Assembly (NCBI GenBank): GCA_905182575.1
Contig: CAJJCA010000018.1
Coordinates: forward strand, 1-64,000
Direction of reading: 5' to 3'
Length of the DNA stretch: 64,000 bases
Origin: an uncultured Flavobacteriaceae bacterium
Lineage (GTDB): Bacteria > Bacteroidota > Bacteroidia > Flavobacteriales > Flavobacteriaceae
Position 1 is the stretch's first letter. Every line of letters starts with the position of its first letter. The position numbers and the translations under genes were made by a program. The notes below the pieces were generated by a model that saw only the letters and a program-made list of their open reading frames with translations, was not told where the DNA came from and made no database searches. This document shows positions 1 to 8,355 of the stretch, piece after piece.

Positions 1-148
1 ATCCTTTTTGTGCTATTTCTTTTGCATTCATTAAAATTAGTTTTTGATTAATATTTTATTAAATATAAATAAAAAAATAAAAATTTAAAAAACAACTAAA
101 AATTTTAAAAAAAAAGTAATTAATACTTTCCACCTTTTCTAGAATTAA

Positions 149-177
149 GCCCCTTGACTCCAACAGGGGGTTTTTTT
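149..177 (+). terminator. rho-independent terminator
   Basis: A CCCC/GGGG stem with a short loop is followed by seven T. It would end a plus-strand transcript that enters from before the window. A second terminator follows about 100 bases later, and no gene is visible between the two. Confidence 0.7.
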
Positions 178-274
178 AACAAATCTTTAATAAAGAGATT
201 TTTTGATTTTTATGTTTTTATAAAATAAATTTATTTTAGAACAAATTCATAATGATTTGTTTTAATTAATGTTT

Positions 275-305
275 AAACCCTCTGGTGGTTCGGAGGGTTT
301 TTTTA
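275..305 (+). terminator. rho-independent terminator
   Basis: The stem AAACCCTC / GAGGGTTT has a ten-base loop and runs into a T tract. It is the second plus-strand terminator in tandem with the one at 149-177. The upstream gene is outside the window. Confidence 0.75.
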
Positions 306-379
306 TGCGAAAAAGGGGATCTGATGTGCAATTTGCAAACGGCTAAACCAAAATACACCTAAGAAAAAACTCCTGCTGT

Positions 380-427
380 CGTAAGGGCTTGATTTTAATT
401 GCTTTAGAAGCGGTTACTGCTTGCTCC
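380..427. repeat. 48-bp direct repeat of the tRNA-Asn 3' flank (att-like)
   Basis: This 48-base block is identical to 5420-5467, which covers the last bases of tRNA-Asn and the DNA just downstream of it. The two copies have the same orientation and lie 5 kb apart. The block merges at 423-427 with a second repeat type (423-446) that recurs at 2607-2630. The arrangement resembles one end of an element inserted at a tRNA 3' end, but no recombinase gene lies between the copies. Confidence 0.65.
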
Positions 428-569
428 CCCTATTATTCAAAGTTGCAGCATAATTTCTTCTTTTGACGATCCACTCGCCTTGGACGACATCCATTTCTCC
501 CTCCTCAAAAACACTTAAGTAACGAGTGTAAACTTCCTTTAATTGTGAAGGAAGTGGATTGATGATTCC
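414..569 (-). pseudogene. C-terminal fragment of an unidentified protein
   Basis: An open frame of 51 codons ends with NNRGSKQ and a TAA at 414-416. It has no start codon because a stop lies directly upstream. Its composition looks like real protein (for example LSVFEEGEMDVVQGEWIV), but I do not recognise the family. Its last codons lie inside the 48-bp repeat, so its 3' end coincides with the att-like boundary. It may be a gene tail carried in by the insertion or the end of a frameshifted gene. The next open frame on this strand is at 606-821. Confidence 0.4.
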
Positions 570-605
570 TTAGCAACAGTATTTTAATTTACTGTTAAAA
601 ATATA

Positions 606-821
606 TTATTTCATATCAACTATATATATGCCATGACCATGGTATTTTTTAGGTTCAATTTCAGGTAATGTAGCTACGCGTAAAATCTCTTCAGCCACAT
701 CTTCACGACCTATAGTGTCAGAATTACATGAAAAAAATGGAACTTTTTTTACGATTGCTGGTTTAGTATTTATGTATTTTATAACAGCTGTTCCAATTAT
801 AGTTGGAATAAGGATGATCAT
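606..821 (-). CDS. hypothetical protein, possible fragment
   Basis: The frame has 71 codons. It starts with a hydrophobic stretch, and its second half (IGREDVAEEILRVATLPE) is vaguely like the C-terminal part of NmrA/SDR-type proteins. That resemblance is impression only. No promoter or partner gene is clear. It may be upstream coding sequence of the fragment at 414-569 after a frameshift, or chance. Confidence 0.3.
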   Translation of the reverse strand: MIILIPTIIGTAVIKYINTKPAIVKKVPFFSCNSDTIGREDVAEEILRVATLPEIEPKKYHGHGIYIVDMK

Positions 822-880
822 TTCATGAGAGGAGCGAACAAATAGTTGTAATGCATTCGATTTAAGAATCTAAAATAAAC

Positions 881-2393
881 TTATTTGGGTTGGGAGTGGA
901 CTGTCTTCGGTTCCCTCCATTCCATTTGATTCTCAATTTGAGGGCCCAAACCTTTGGGCTGTTTTCGAGCTTCTGCTATGCGCTGTTCGATGACGACAAC
1001 GAGAGAATCTTTAATTTTTTTGTAAGATTGAAAATCGGCAAGGTTTTTAAGTTCCTTTTGATCAAACTTATGATCATACAATTCATGTCCCATTATTCCA
1101 TTTTTTCCCCATTGAGTAAGGCGATATCGGTCTGTTTTTATAGAATAACCCTGTATCTTTAATCCATTACCGTTGGAAACACCAAGTTCGGTTAAAGCAC
1201 TGGACCTTACCCTTGCATTGGAGTCTTTAAGTATGGGAAAAAAACTCTTTCCCGACACAAACTCTGGAGTTTCCATTCCAACCAAATCCATAAGTGTTGG
1301 GAAGATGTCTACCAGTTCTACTGGAGCATCCATTATTTTTTGATTTTTGTTGACTCCTGGACCAGCAACAATCAACGGGACTCTGGTCGCATTGTCAAAA
1401 AGGGTTTGTTTTTGCCAATGGCCATGTTCTCCCAAGTGATACCCGTGGTCGGAGGTAAAGACCACTATGGTGTTTTTGTCCAATCCTGTTTCTTTCAGCT
1501 TATCCAATACCCGCCCAACTTGGGCATCAACAAAGCTGGTGGTGGCATAATAAGCTTCTTTGATGGTTTTGGCCTTTTACAGCATTAAATTTCTTTGTTC
1601 CTTTTTTTTACTCACACTGATGGCTGCAGCTAAGGGAATGGTTTTTAAATAATCCTCTGAGATTTTGGGAATTTCCATTTCCTCCATTTCATATTGGTCG
1701 AAATATTTTTTTGGAGCTACATATGGCGTATGGGGTCGATAAAGACCGAAGGCCAAGAAAAAATTTTCTCCACTTTCAGCAAATCGATCCAAAAACTTGA
1801 TCGTTTCACTGGCTCCAATACCATCGGTTTGTTCTTCGTCGGTTCCATCTGCAGCAAGCCAACTGAGGGTTCCTCCATAGGATTGTTTTTTTAAGGTATT
1901 GATCTTGTACTCCTCAATTTTATCTCTGCCATAAGGATTAACGGTTTGGTCCCAAGTATAATTATCGTCGTGTCCTGCAGTACCTATATCTCTAGGATTG
2001 TGGTAATGGAAAATTTTACCGACTCTCACAGAATGATAATTTTCTTTTTTGAATTGTTGACCCATGGTTGTTACCTTGGGTATAGCTTGTCTGAGATAAA
2101 GTCTCAATTTTTTAATTTTGGTTTGATCGGGATATAAGCCCGTCATAAAGGAGGCCCTAGAGGGGCCACACAATGGATATTGATTGTGAGCATTTCCAAA
2201 CAACACTCCTCTTTGTGCCAACTTATCAATATTGGGTGTAATTACTTGAGTATTCCCATAAGCTCCAATATCACAATTTAAATCGTCTGATACGATGAAG
2301 AGCACGTTTGGTTTTTGATGGTCTGATTGGGATTGTACAGACACAAAAGAGAAAAATGATTATAAAAACAAAATACTTAAAGATTTGATTCAT
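881..2393 (-). pseudogene. sulfatase (iduronate-2-sulfatase-like), interrupted
   Basis: An exported sulfatase of the type used on sulfated polysaccharides. The N-terminal half has the metal-binding motif FIVSDDLN and the formylglycine motif CGPSRASFMTG. The C-terminal half has TSDHGYHLGEHG and ends near residue 470. A signal or lipoprotein leader (MNQIFKYFVFIIIFLFCVC) begins at the ATG at 2391-2393, but one base must be shifted near 2340 to join it to the enzyme. An in-frame TAA at 1577-1579 separates the two halves, and the reading frame continues unchanged after it (AKTIKEAYYATTSFVDAQ). The gene is therefore dead, or carries two base errors. It lies alone, without a SusCD pair or glycoside hydrolase nearby. 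Confidence 0.85.
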
Positions 2394-2574
2394 TTTAATG
2401 GGTATAGTAATGATTTATTAAATATAGCAATATATATGAGAGTGTTTATTCCTATAAAAAACATCCTAATCAAAACTATACATCTAATATGGGAAAACCG
2501 CAACAACATTTTCACTCCAGAGATCGAATCTATTATGTTGGCCAGTAAGGTTTTGAAAGGTATTAAAAAAAAGA

Positions 2575-2596
2575 AAGAGGTCAAAAATGACCTCTT
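2575..2596 (-). terminator. rho-independent terminator
   Basis: A perfect nine-base stem (AAGAGGTCA / TGACCTCTT) with an AAAA loop. On the minus strand it is followed by a T-rich run, so it would terminate transcripts coming from the small gene at 2727-2936. Confidence 0.7.
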
Positions 2597-2606
2597 GTCT
2601 AATATG

Positions 2607-2630
2607 GCTCCCCCTATTATTCATAGTTGC
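2607..2630. repeat. 24-base repeat shared with 423-446
   Basis: It differs from 423-446 at one of 24 positions and has the same orientation. At the first locus this block is fused directly to the tRNA-Asn flank repeat. Here it follows a terminator. It may mark the end of an inserted segment. Confidence 0.5.
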
Positions 2631-2726
2631 TCATACCTAACTTCTCTCAAAACATTCTTCAAAAAGAGACTTAAAGACTTGAAAATAACCTCAGCCATGA
2701 TTGTCTCCTGTATTTCAAAGTAAGCT

Positions 2727-2936
2727 TTAGTTTTTGATTCTAAAAATGGTAGTTATAAATAATTTAAATTCAATGTCCTTCGAAGCTGTAGGCAATTTTC
2801 CACCAAGTTTTATTATTTCTTTTTCAAGAGGCACAACTTTTTCGTGATAAAAGTCGTTTAATCTAACTTCAATAGATTCCTTTATTATTTGTTCGAATTG
2901 ATTTGTTTCCACGTTCAAGTTGTTTTTAGAAAACAA
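2727..2936 (-). CDS. hypothetical protein, 69 aa
   Basis: I do not recognise this protein. It is charged, soluble and probably helical (FEQIIKESIEVRLNDFYHEKVVPLEKEIIKL), without signal peptide or membrane segment. The terminator at 2575-2596 fits as its 3' end. It is a plausible small gene inside the accessory region, but composition is the only evidence. Confidence 0.4.
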   Translation of the reverse strand: MFSKNNLNVETNQFEQIIKESIEVRLNDFYHEKVVPLEKEIIKLGGKLPTASKDIEFKLFITTIFRIKN

Positions 2937-3133
2937 GTTAAAAATAAATTAACAGTAAAAACCAAGGGAATATATTTTTCCATTAACGTCTCATTTAATA
3001 TGTCACCTGGAGAATATTCACTCGTAGAGAAAGCAGTGTAATATATCTTAGATGATTATTTACAGGTGAGAGTGAGTGCTTTAGGCTAGTTTAAATTGTT
3101 TTAACTATATTTAAACATCTAATAACCAACACT

Positions 3134-5154
3134 ATGAAAAAGCTCATTCTTATTTTAAGTATCATTGTATTGATTTATGCTTGTGGAAAAGACTCAGAAG
3201 CAGCAACTCCCCCATCAAATCCAACTGACAATACGAGTAACAATACTGAAGTTCCCACAACTGAAGTACCCACAGTAGAAAAATTTGATTTAACTGTATC
3301 GTCTTCCGAGGGTGGAGGTGTTGATACCTCTGGGGGTTCTTATGACTCTAATTCATCAGTTACAATCAAAGCAACTCCCACAGATGGATATCTTTTCACT
3401 GGCTGGTCTGGGAGTATTACAAGTGTCAATAACTCGCTTAGCTTAGTTATGGATGAGTCCAAAACGATAAAGGCAAACTTTGAACAAATCATTGATGTAA
3501 GTTCACAGCCTGATGCGCTATTTGGTAATTGGTCATTTGGAAGTAATGACAGCTCTTCTTCTAAAGCTGAATGCAATATATTAAGTATTGTTTTTCGTAA
3601 AAACGAAACCTTTACTGTAGTAACCTCGACATCATCAATTACAGGTCAATTCTTAATTGAGTCAAGTACTAAAATTAACCTTACTAAAGAAAACTCAAAT
3701 ATTGGGATGATTACCAATCTTATAATCACAAATAGTCTTGTGAGTTTCTCCATTGAATTAAATGATATCTGTAATGAGGATGCCAAAGGAAATAAAGATG
3801 ATACTTATGATGAAAATACTGACCCACTGACGACTAAAATATTTTTAGCCTGCCAACGGAGTAACTATAAAATGCCCTTATGCTGAGGTTGGAGACAAAG
3901 AAACTGTTAATGGAAAGGAATATACCGTAGTTGACAAAGCTAAGCTCACGGATATGATTGCAAAAAGTGAAGACGTTACTTGTGTATGTACTTCTAAAGT
4001 GACTAATATGTGTCATGTTTTATGGTAGGCTCATTCAATCAAGATAGGAAGTTGGGATACTTCAAGTTATGATTGCAGATGTTTTGAAGCATTCATTCAA
4101 TCAAAACATTGAACTGGGACACTTCTAATGTTACTGATATGAGGGAGTATTTTCTTGCAAAGCTTTCAATGACATAAGTACTGGAATACTTCCAGTGCGA
4201 AGGTGTCTGATGTTTAGTTGGCAACTTCATTCAATCAAGACATAGGGAATGGGATACTTCTAAAGTTACTGATATGAGTAGTATGTTTGAAGATGCAACA
4301 GCATTTAATCAAGATATAGGCTCTTGGAATACTTCAGCAGTTACTAATATGAGTGATATGTTTTCATAGGCAATAGCATTTAATCAGAATATTGGTAGCT
4401 TGGGACACTTCTAGAGTGACTAATATGAGTGGTTTATTTCAATGTGCTACTGCCTTTAATCAAGACATAGGGAACTTGGGATACTTCTAGCAGTTACTGA
4501 ATATGAATGTTATGTTTTCTAGTGCACTGCATTTAATCAAAATATTGGTAGTTGGAATACTTCTAGTGTGACAGATATGAGTTATATGTTTGATGACGCA
4601 TTGGTATTTAATCAAGACATAGGAAGCTTGGGATACTGCTAGCAGTTACTGAATATGGTATATATGTTTTAGGATTGCGATGTATTTAATCAAGACTTAT
4701 CTGGTTGGTGTGTTACAAGTATTACTTCAGAACCAATTCATTTCTCAATCTAATTCCCAACTAGTACAGAGTCAATAAACCAGTTTGGGGAACTTGTCCA
4801 GCAACGGACTCAACCGACTCAAACCAAGCGGAAACTGTCTTTAGTATAGATGTAACAGCAACAAGCAGTGCTAATTACACACTAAGCGGAACTGATAGAG
4901 ATGGTAATGTGTCAGGAAACGACCCTAACTTAACTTTTAAAGTTGGAGACGCCATTAATTTTAACGTCAGTGCAGCGGGTCATCCATTTTATTTAAAAAC
5001 AGTTGCAGGAACAGGAACAGGAGATACCATAAGCGGTTTAGATAACAATGGAACAACTAACAACACTATAAGCTGGACACCAACTGCAACTGGAACATAT
5101 TATTATCAGTGTTCACTTCACGGAGGGATGGTCGGAACTATTATGGTTCAATAA
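3134..5154 (+). CDS. surface lipoprotein: InlB-like + BspA-like (DUF285) repeats + cupredoxin domain, frameshifted
   Basis: A reconstructed protein of about 670 residues. It starts with a lipoprotein signal (lipobox IYAC|GKD) and a Thr/Pro/Asn-rich linker. Next is one divergent InlB B-type repeat (residues about 50-117, [12 protein letters not shown]), a spacer, then about nine 25-residue DUF285 repeats ([16 protein letters not shown]). The end is a cupredoxin domain with type-1 copper ligands: His in AGHPF, then Cys, His and Met in QCSLHGGM. The first frame stops near 3886, and roughly ten indels break the repeat block. The last frame is clean from about 4800 to the TAA at 5152-5154. DUF285 proteins are surface adhesins; a copper site at the C-terminus is inferred to add electron transfer or metal binding. 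Confidence 0.75.
4015..4710 (+). repeat. tandem DUF285 (BspA-like) coding repeats
   Basis: About nine units of roughly 75 bases each encode variants of [20 protein letters not shown]. Indels shift the frame between many neighbouring units, so no long open frame crosses the block. The block ends with a typical capping sequence (DLSGWCVT) before the linker to the cupredoxin domain. Repeat-rich DNA is prone to assembly error, and the density of breaks here is higher than anywhere else in the window. Confidence 0.8.
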
Positions 5155-5219
5155 CAGGCATATCATCTTCAGTAAGTTTTAGTATTTCTAGTCCTCTTAA
5201 ACAGGTCAAACTGAGGTTT

Positions 5220-5275
5220 ATAGCTGCCTTTTATATGCCCAAGAATTTAATTAGTCATATATCTCTAAACCCCCT
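5220..5275. repeat. 56-bp inverted repeat, left arm
   Basis: This block is a perfect reverse complement of 5851-5906. It begins 65 bases after the stop of the cupredoxin lipoprotein. The two arms enclose tRNA-Asn. Confidence 0.85.
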
Positions 5276-5400
5276 TAGTAATCCAGATTGACTGAAGGTG
5301 AAAAAATTGCGAAAAAGAGCTAAAAATTCCGTATCTTAATATAAGAATTGCTCTTTAAGGAATTTGTTTTTCAACTGAGGAAACAGTTGGGAGAGGCCTA

Positions 5401-5427
5401 AAAAAAACCCTCTGCTGATCGTAAGGG
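5401..5427 (-). terminator. terminator of tRNA-Asn
   Basis: On the minus strand a CCCT/AGGG stem is followed by a run of T. It lies 37 bases past the 3' end of tRNA-Asn. A degraded copy of the hairpin is present at 366-386. Confidence 0.55.
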
Positions 5428-5467
5428 CTTGATTTTAATTGCTTTAGAAGCGGTTACTGCTTGCTCC
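5420..5467. repeat. 48-bp direct repeat overlapping the tRNA-Asn 3' end
   Basis: Identical to 380-427. It includes the last four bases of the tRNA and 44 bases beyond it. As the tRNA is intact here, this would be the regenerated side of an insertion whose other end is at 380-427. Confidence 0.65.
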
Positions 5468-5537
5468 TCCTCAAGGACTCGAACCTTGGACCCTCTGATT
5501 AACAGTCAGATGCTCTAACCAACTGAGCTAAGGAGGA
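5464..5537 (-). tRNA. tRNA-Asn (GTT)
   Basis: A 74-base cloverleaf. The acceptor stem is TCCTCCT / AGGAGGA, the anticodon loop CTGTTAA gives anticodon GTT, and the T arm is CAAGG TTCGAGT CCTTG. The discriminator base is G. CCA is not encoded. The gene lies between 56-bp inverted repeats, and its 3' edge is part of a duplicated 48-bp block. Confidence 0.95.
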
Positions 5538-5850
5538 ATGGTTAATGTTTATAGTCCTTACGAAAGATTTTAAGATAATTTAACACCTATTAAATGTCAA
5601 AATTCACGTATTTTTTTACGTATTTCTTAAAAGTGCATTTCAGAATTTCAACAAACTTGGGCAAATATAATATTAGTTTCCATAAAGTAAAGCAATACCG
5701 TTTTAATTTTTACTGTAATCTGTAACAGGTTTACACTTTTTGAGTAAGTGAAACAATCAAGAGACTCTGAGACGCGGGTTTACCCCTGCCCACTGGTTTT
5801 AACCCCCAAATAAAAGTAGGTAATTAGAACCCAGCTATCCCCAGTAAAAT
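5538..5850. other. intergenic stretch, 313 bases
   Basis: I see no convincing gene, RNA or terminator here. The stretch lies inside the inverted-repeat segment upstream of tRNA-Asn, so it should contain the tRNA promoter. Confidence 0.5.
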
Positions 5851-5906
5851 AGGGGGTTTAGAGATATATGACTAATTAAATTCTTGGGCATATAAAAGGC
5901 AGCTAT
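5851..5906. repeat. 56-bp inverted repeat, right arm
   Basis: Perfect reverse complement of 5220-5275. It abuts the stop codon of an inverted cupredoxin gene fragment (5906-6006), so each arm lies downstream of a cupredoxin coding end. Confidence 0.85.
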
Positions 5907-6006
5907 TACTGAACCGTAATTGTTCCATACATTCCATTATGAACTGAACATTGGTAGTAATATGTTCCAACAGAGTAACCCCTGTTGAATCTAACAGAAG
6001 TTCTTT
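5906..6006 (-). pseudogene. cupredoxin C-terminal fragment, inverted paralog
   Basis: The minus strand encodes [20 protein letters not shown] and then TAA at 5906-5908. This is a close paralog of the last residues of the cupredoxin lipoprotein ([20 protein letters not shown]). The copper-binding Cys, His and Met are kept. Only about 30 codons remain, with one frame change just upstream. The fragment starts next to the promoter region of the lipoprotein at 6103, so the rest of the gene has been lost. Confidence 0.65.
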
Positions 6007-6102
6007 TTAAAATAATTTAGAGGGTATCTTGACTTAGATTATAGTTATATCGTATTGTACGATATAAAATTAGTATATTCGTTTTTTTTATATAATTCCT
6101 TC

Positions 6103-8043
6103 ATGAAACATTTTTTAAATCCTCTTTTTTTTCTACTGTTAGTCATATCCTGTGGGAAAGATTCCCCTGAAACTGTTGAATCTGTCATAACATTTAACTT
6201 AACTGTTACATCCTCAACAGGAGGAAAGGTTTCTAGTTCTGGAGGACCTTTTGAATCAGGATCTAATGTTTCAATTACTGCAACACCTGATTCAGAATAT
6301 GTTTTTGTCAATTGGTCAAATGGTTCAACTGATAACCCACTTTCAGTAACCGTAAATTCAAATCAAACCATCACATCAAATTTTGAAAAGAGAAAATATC
6401 CTCTTACTGTTTCAATAACAGGATCTGGAACAGTTTCTGAAAAAATTATATCTGCAGGTAAAACTACGACAGAATATACTTCAGGATCATTAGTTCAGCT
6501 TACCGCTGTTCCCCTAGAACAATGGGTGTTTAAGGGTTGGAGTGGATCAATAAACAGTACTGAGAACCCAATTCAACTATCAGTGGATCAAAGTAAAACT
6601 ATTATAGCAACATTTGATTTACCAGATGTTCTCTTCACAAATAAAACACCCCGTCATTCAACAATCAATTCGAATATTGGGAACATTAAAAACAATTATT
6701 ATCATCCTGGTCATATTCTTACTTCAGACTTTATTTACAATACGATTGACATTAGAGAAAATTGTGATTGTACTGCATGTAATTGTCAAGTGAAATTTAA
6801 CCTTTTGAATAATACATCTCGATATTTCGATTATAATAATGATGGACTACTCGATCTTTTTGGTTTCCTTCAGAATAACTCAAATGGATATTCTGTTGGC
6901 TTTGGCAAGTATGTACTTGTAGATGACGTTTTAAACACTCCTGATGTGAGCTATTTTGATAGTAATGTTTGGTTTGGAGGTAGAATGGAAATTAACGACT
7001 TCAATGGCGATGGTACTGATGATATTCTCGTTTATCATTCCAATGATCACGACGATGGTGCAGGAGGTTTTTACACGGATAGATCACCACTTGAGATTTT
7101 GTATTTTCAACCAGATGGTACATTTTCAACCGTACAAGTAGGTCCAGATACGTCTTTACACGAATTGGCGAGTTTTGATATCGATAATGATGGAGATATT
7201 GATATTGTGAATGCAGAATGGTGGATGAATGGTCAAGGGAATATAGAGGTCCCTTTATTCTATATAAATGACGGTTCTGGAAATTTCACAGTCAACGATA
7301 CTGATTTTTTACAAGCTTCTTTTTATAAAGAAGCAGGTATTGATTATTCTTTTACAGGCGTAGATGCTTTTGATTTAGATAATGACGGTTTTATTGATTT
7401 AATCATTTCGGGAGAGACTGATTCTGAGATTAATTATTGTATATATGATAACCCAAATAATCAGTTTGAACAGAATTGTTATACCACCGATTTTAAAGAA
7501 AGTATTCGCATATTCTGGGGGTCAGTATCTGCAACTTTTTCTGAGGATAATTCTTCGAGATTACCACTTCCTTATTATGCTAATGGGAACGAGAAACTAA
7601 GTTATGGAGTGAACTTTGTTGATTTAAATGGGGACGGTAATTATGATATTGTAAACATCGGAACGAATATCCCTATTGATGGTAATTATGGACCTAATTC
7701 GGGCGGATATATTGAATTATATCAAAACAATGGTGACCGTCAATTTACCAATATAACTGATCAGAGTATAAATGTTTCAGAATGGGACTATGCGAATAAA
7801 CGTTATGTTGACACCGGAGATATTCCTCTGTTTTATGATATTGGAGTTGTTGATGTTGATAATGATGGCGACTTTGATTTTATTCCACATACCATAAATA
7901 CTGGAAACCTTTTGTTTAAAAGCACTAATGATGCTGGTGTAGATTCATATAATTGGCAAACAAATATTGGTAAGAATTTCCATTGGAGAAATGATGGAGG
8001 ATATTTCACTCTGGTTAATGATCATGCGGATTATGAGAATTAA
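6103..8043 (+). CDS. lipoprotein with two InlB-like repeats and FG-GAP/VCBS repeats
   Basis: About 646 residues. The ATG at 6103 is chosen because it is followed directly by a lipoprotein signal (LLLVISC|GKD); the frame is open 16 codons further upstream. Two divergent InlB B-type repeats follow (VFVNWSNGS and VFKGWSGSIN). The rest is an FG-GAP/VCBS propeller region with calcium-loop motifs DYNNDGLLD, DFNGDGTDD, DIDNDGDID, DLDNDGFID, DLNGDGNYD and DVDNDGDFD. A Cys-rich stretch CDCTACNC precedes the propeller. Such proteins sit on the outer surface and bind carbohydrate or protein partners. The first InlB repeat resembles that of the lipoprotein at 3134. The frame is unbroken, which is notable here. 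Confidence 0.85.
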   Translation: MKHFLNPLFFLLLVISCGKDSPETVESVITFNLTVTSSTGGKVSSSGGPFESGSNVSITATPDSEYVFVNWSNGSTDNPLSVTVNSNQTITSNFEKRKYPLTVSITGSGTVSEKIISAGKTTTEYTSGSLVQLTAVPLEQWVFKGWSGSINSTENPIQLSVDQSKTIIATFDLPDVLFTNKTPRHSTINSNIGNIKNNYYHPGHILTSDFIYNTIDIRENCDCTACNCQVKFNLLNNTSRYFDYNNDGLLDLFGFLQNNSNGYSVGFGKYVLVDDVLNTPDVSYFDSNVWFGGRMEINDFNGDGTDDILVYHSNDHDDGAGGFYTDRSPLEILYFQPDGTFSTVQVGPDTSLHELASFDIDNDGDIDIVNAEWWMNGQGNIEVPLFYINDGSGNFTVNDTDFLQASFYKEAGIDYSFTGVDAFDLDNDGFIDLIISGETDSEINYCIYDNPNNQFEQNCYTTDFKESIRIFWGSVSATFSEDNSSRLPLPYYANGNEKLSYGVNFVDLNGDGNYDIVNIGTNIPIDGNYGPNSGGYIELYQNNGDRQFTNITDQSINVSEWDYANKRYVDTGDIPLFYDIGVVDVDNDGDFDFIPHTINTGNLLFKSTNDAGVDSYNWQTNIGKNFHWRNDGGYFTLVNDHADYEN

Positions 8044-8139
8044 TAATAATTTTTGATTCAGAATCCATAAGATTTATTAAGTATCATCCTAATCCATCCA
8101 GAGGGTTTTTTATTATCTTGAAGTTCAATTTAAATATAT

Positions 8140-8355
8140 ATGAAAAATTCCATCTTGTTATTATCGATGTTAATTTTTGCTGTGGCTTGCTCCAAAAATA
8201 ATGATGGCGAGAAAGATGATTGCATAGATGTATCTCAGATCAACAACTCGGGGGTTTGCTATGAAGTATACGCCCCAGTTTGTGGTTGTAATAATGAAAC
8301 CTACGAAAACGATTGTAAGGCCCGAATTAAGGGCGTTCTAAATTTTCCACAGTAA
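8140..8355 (+). CDS. Kazal-type protease inhibitor lipoprotein
   Basis: A 71-residue protein with a lipoprotein signal (FAVAC|SKN) and a Kazal core (CYEVYAPVCGCNNETYENDC). The pattern VCGCxxxTYxNxC is diagnostic for the fold. Kazal domains inhibit serine proteases by a substrate-like loop. The last part (ARIKGVLNFPQ) lacks the final Cys expected of the domain, so the 3' end may be frameshifted or truncated. It overlaps the convergent gene at 8301-8858 by 55 bases, which also hints that one of the two 3' ends is not as drawn. Confidence 0.7.
   Translation: MKNSILLLSMLIFAVACSKNNDGEKDDCIDVSQINNSGVCYEVYAPVCGCNNETYENDCKARIKGVLNFPQ

Larger units (their letters stand above)
2394..2726. other. intergenic stretch, 333 bases
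   Basis: The stretch holds a minus-strand terminator (2575-2596), a copy of the 24-base repeat (2607-2630) and a 25-codon minus-strand frame (2621-2698) whose last codons lie in that repeat. The open frame on the plus strand has no protein-like composition, and I do not count it as a gene. Confidence 0.5.

Noticed and set aside
423-2630. Integron-type attC cassettes
   Set aside because: The repeated blocks lack the RYYYAAC/GTTRRRY paired sites and the folded structure of attC.
2385-2723. Plus-strand ORF of 112 codons
   Set aside because: Composition is not protein-like, and it runs through a terminator hairpin and the 24-base repeat; treated as chance.
4015-4710. Regularly spaced short repeats, at first sight like a CRISPR array
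   Set aside because: The repeats translate to DUF285 units ([14 protein letters not shown]) in shifting frames and vary between units; there are no unique spacers and no cas genes.
380-5467. Prophage or integrative conjugative element
   Set aside because: No integrase, phage, relaxase or replication gene lies between the repeats, so only a small inserted segment is supported.
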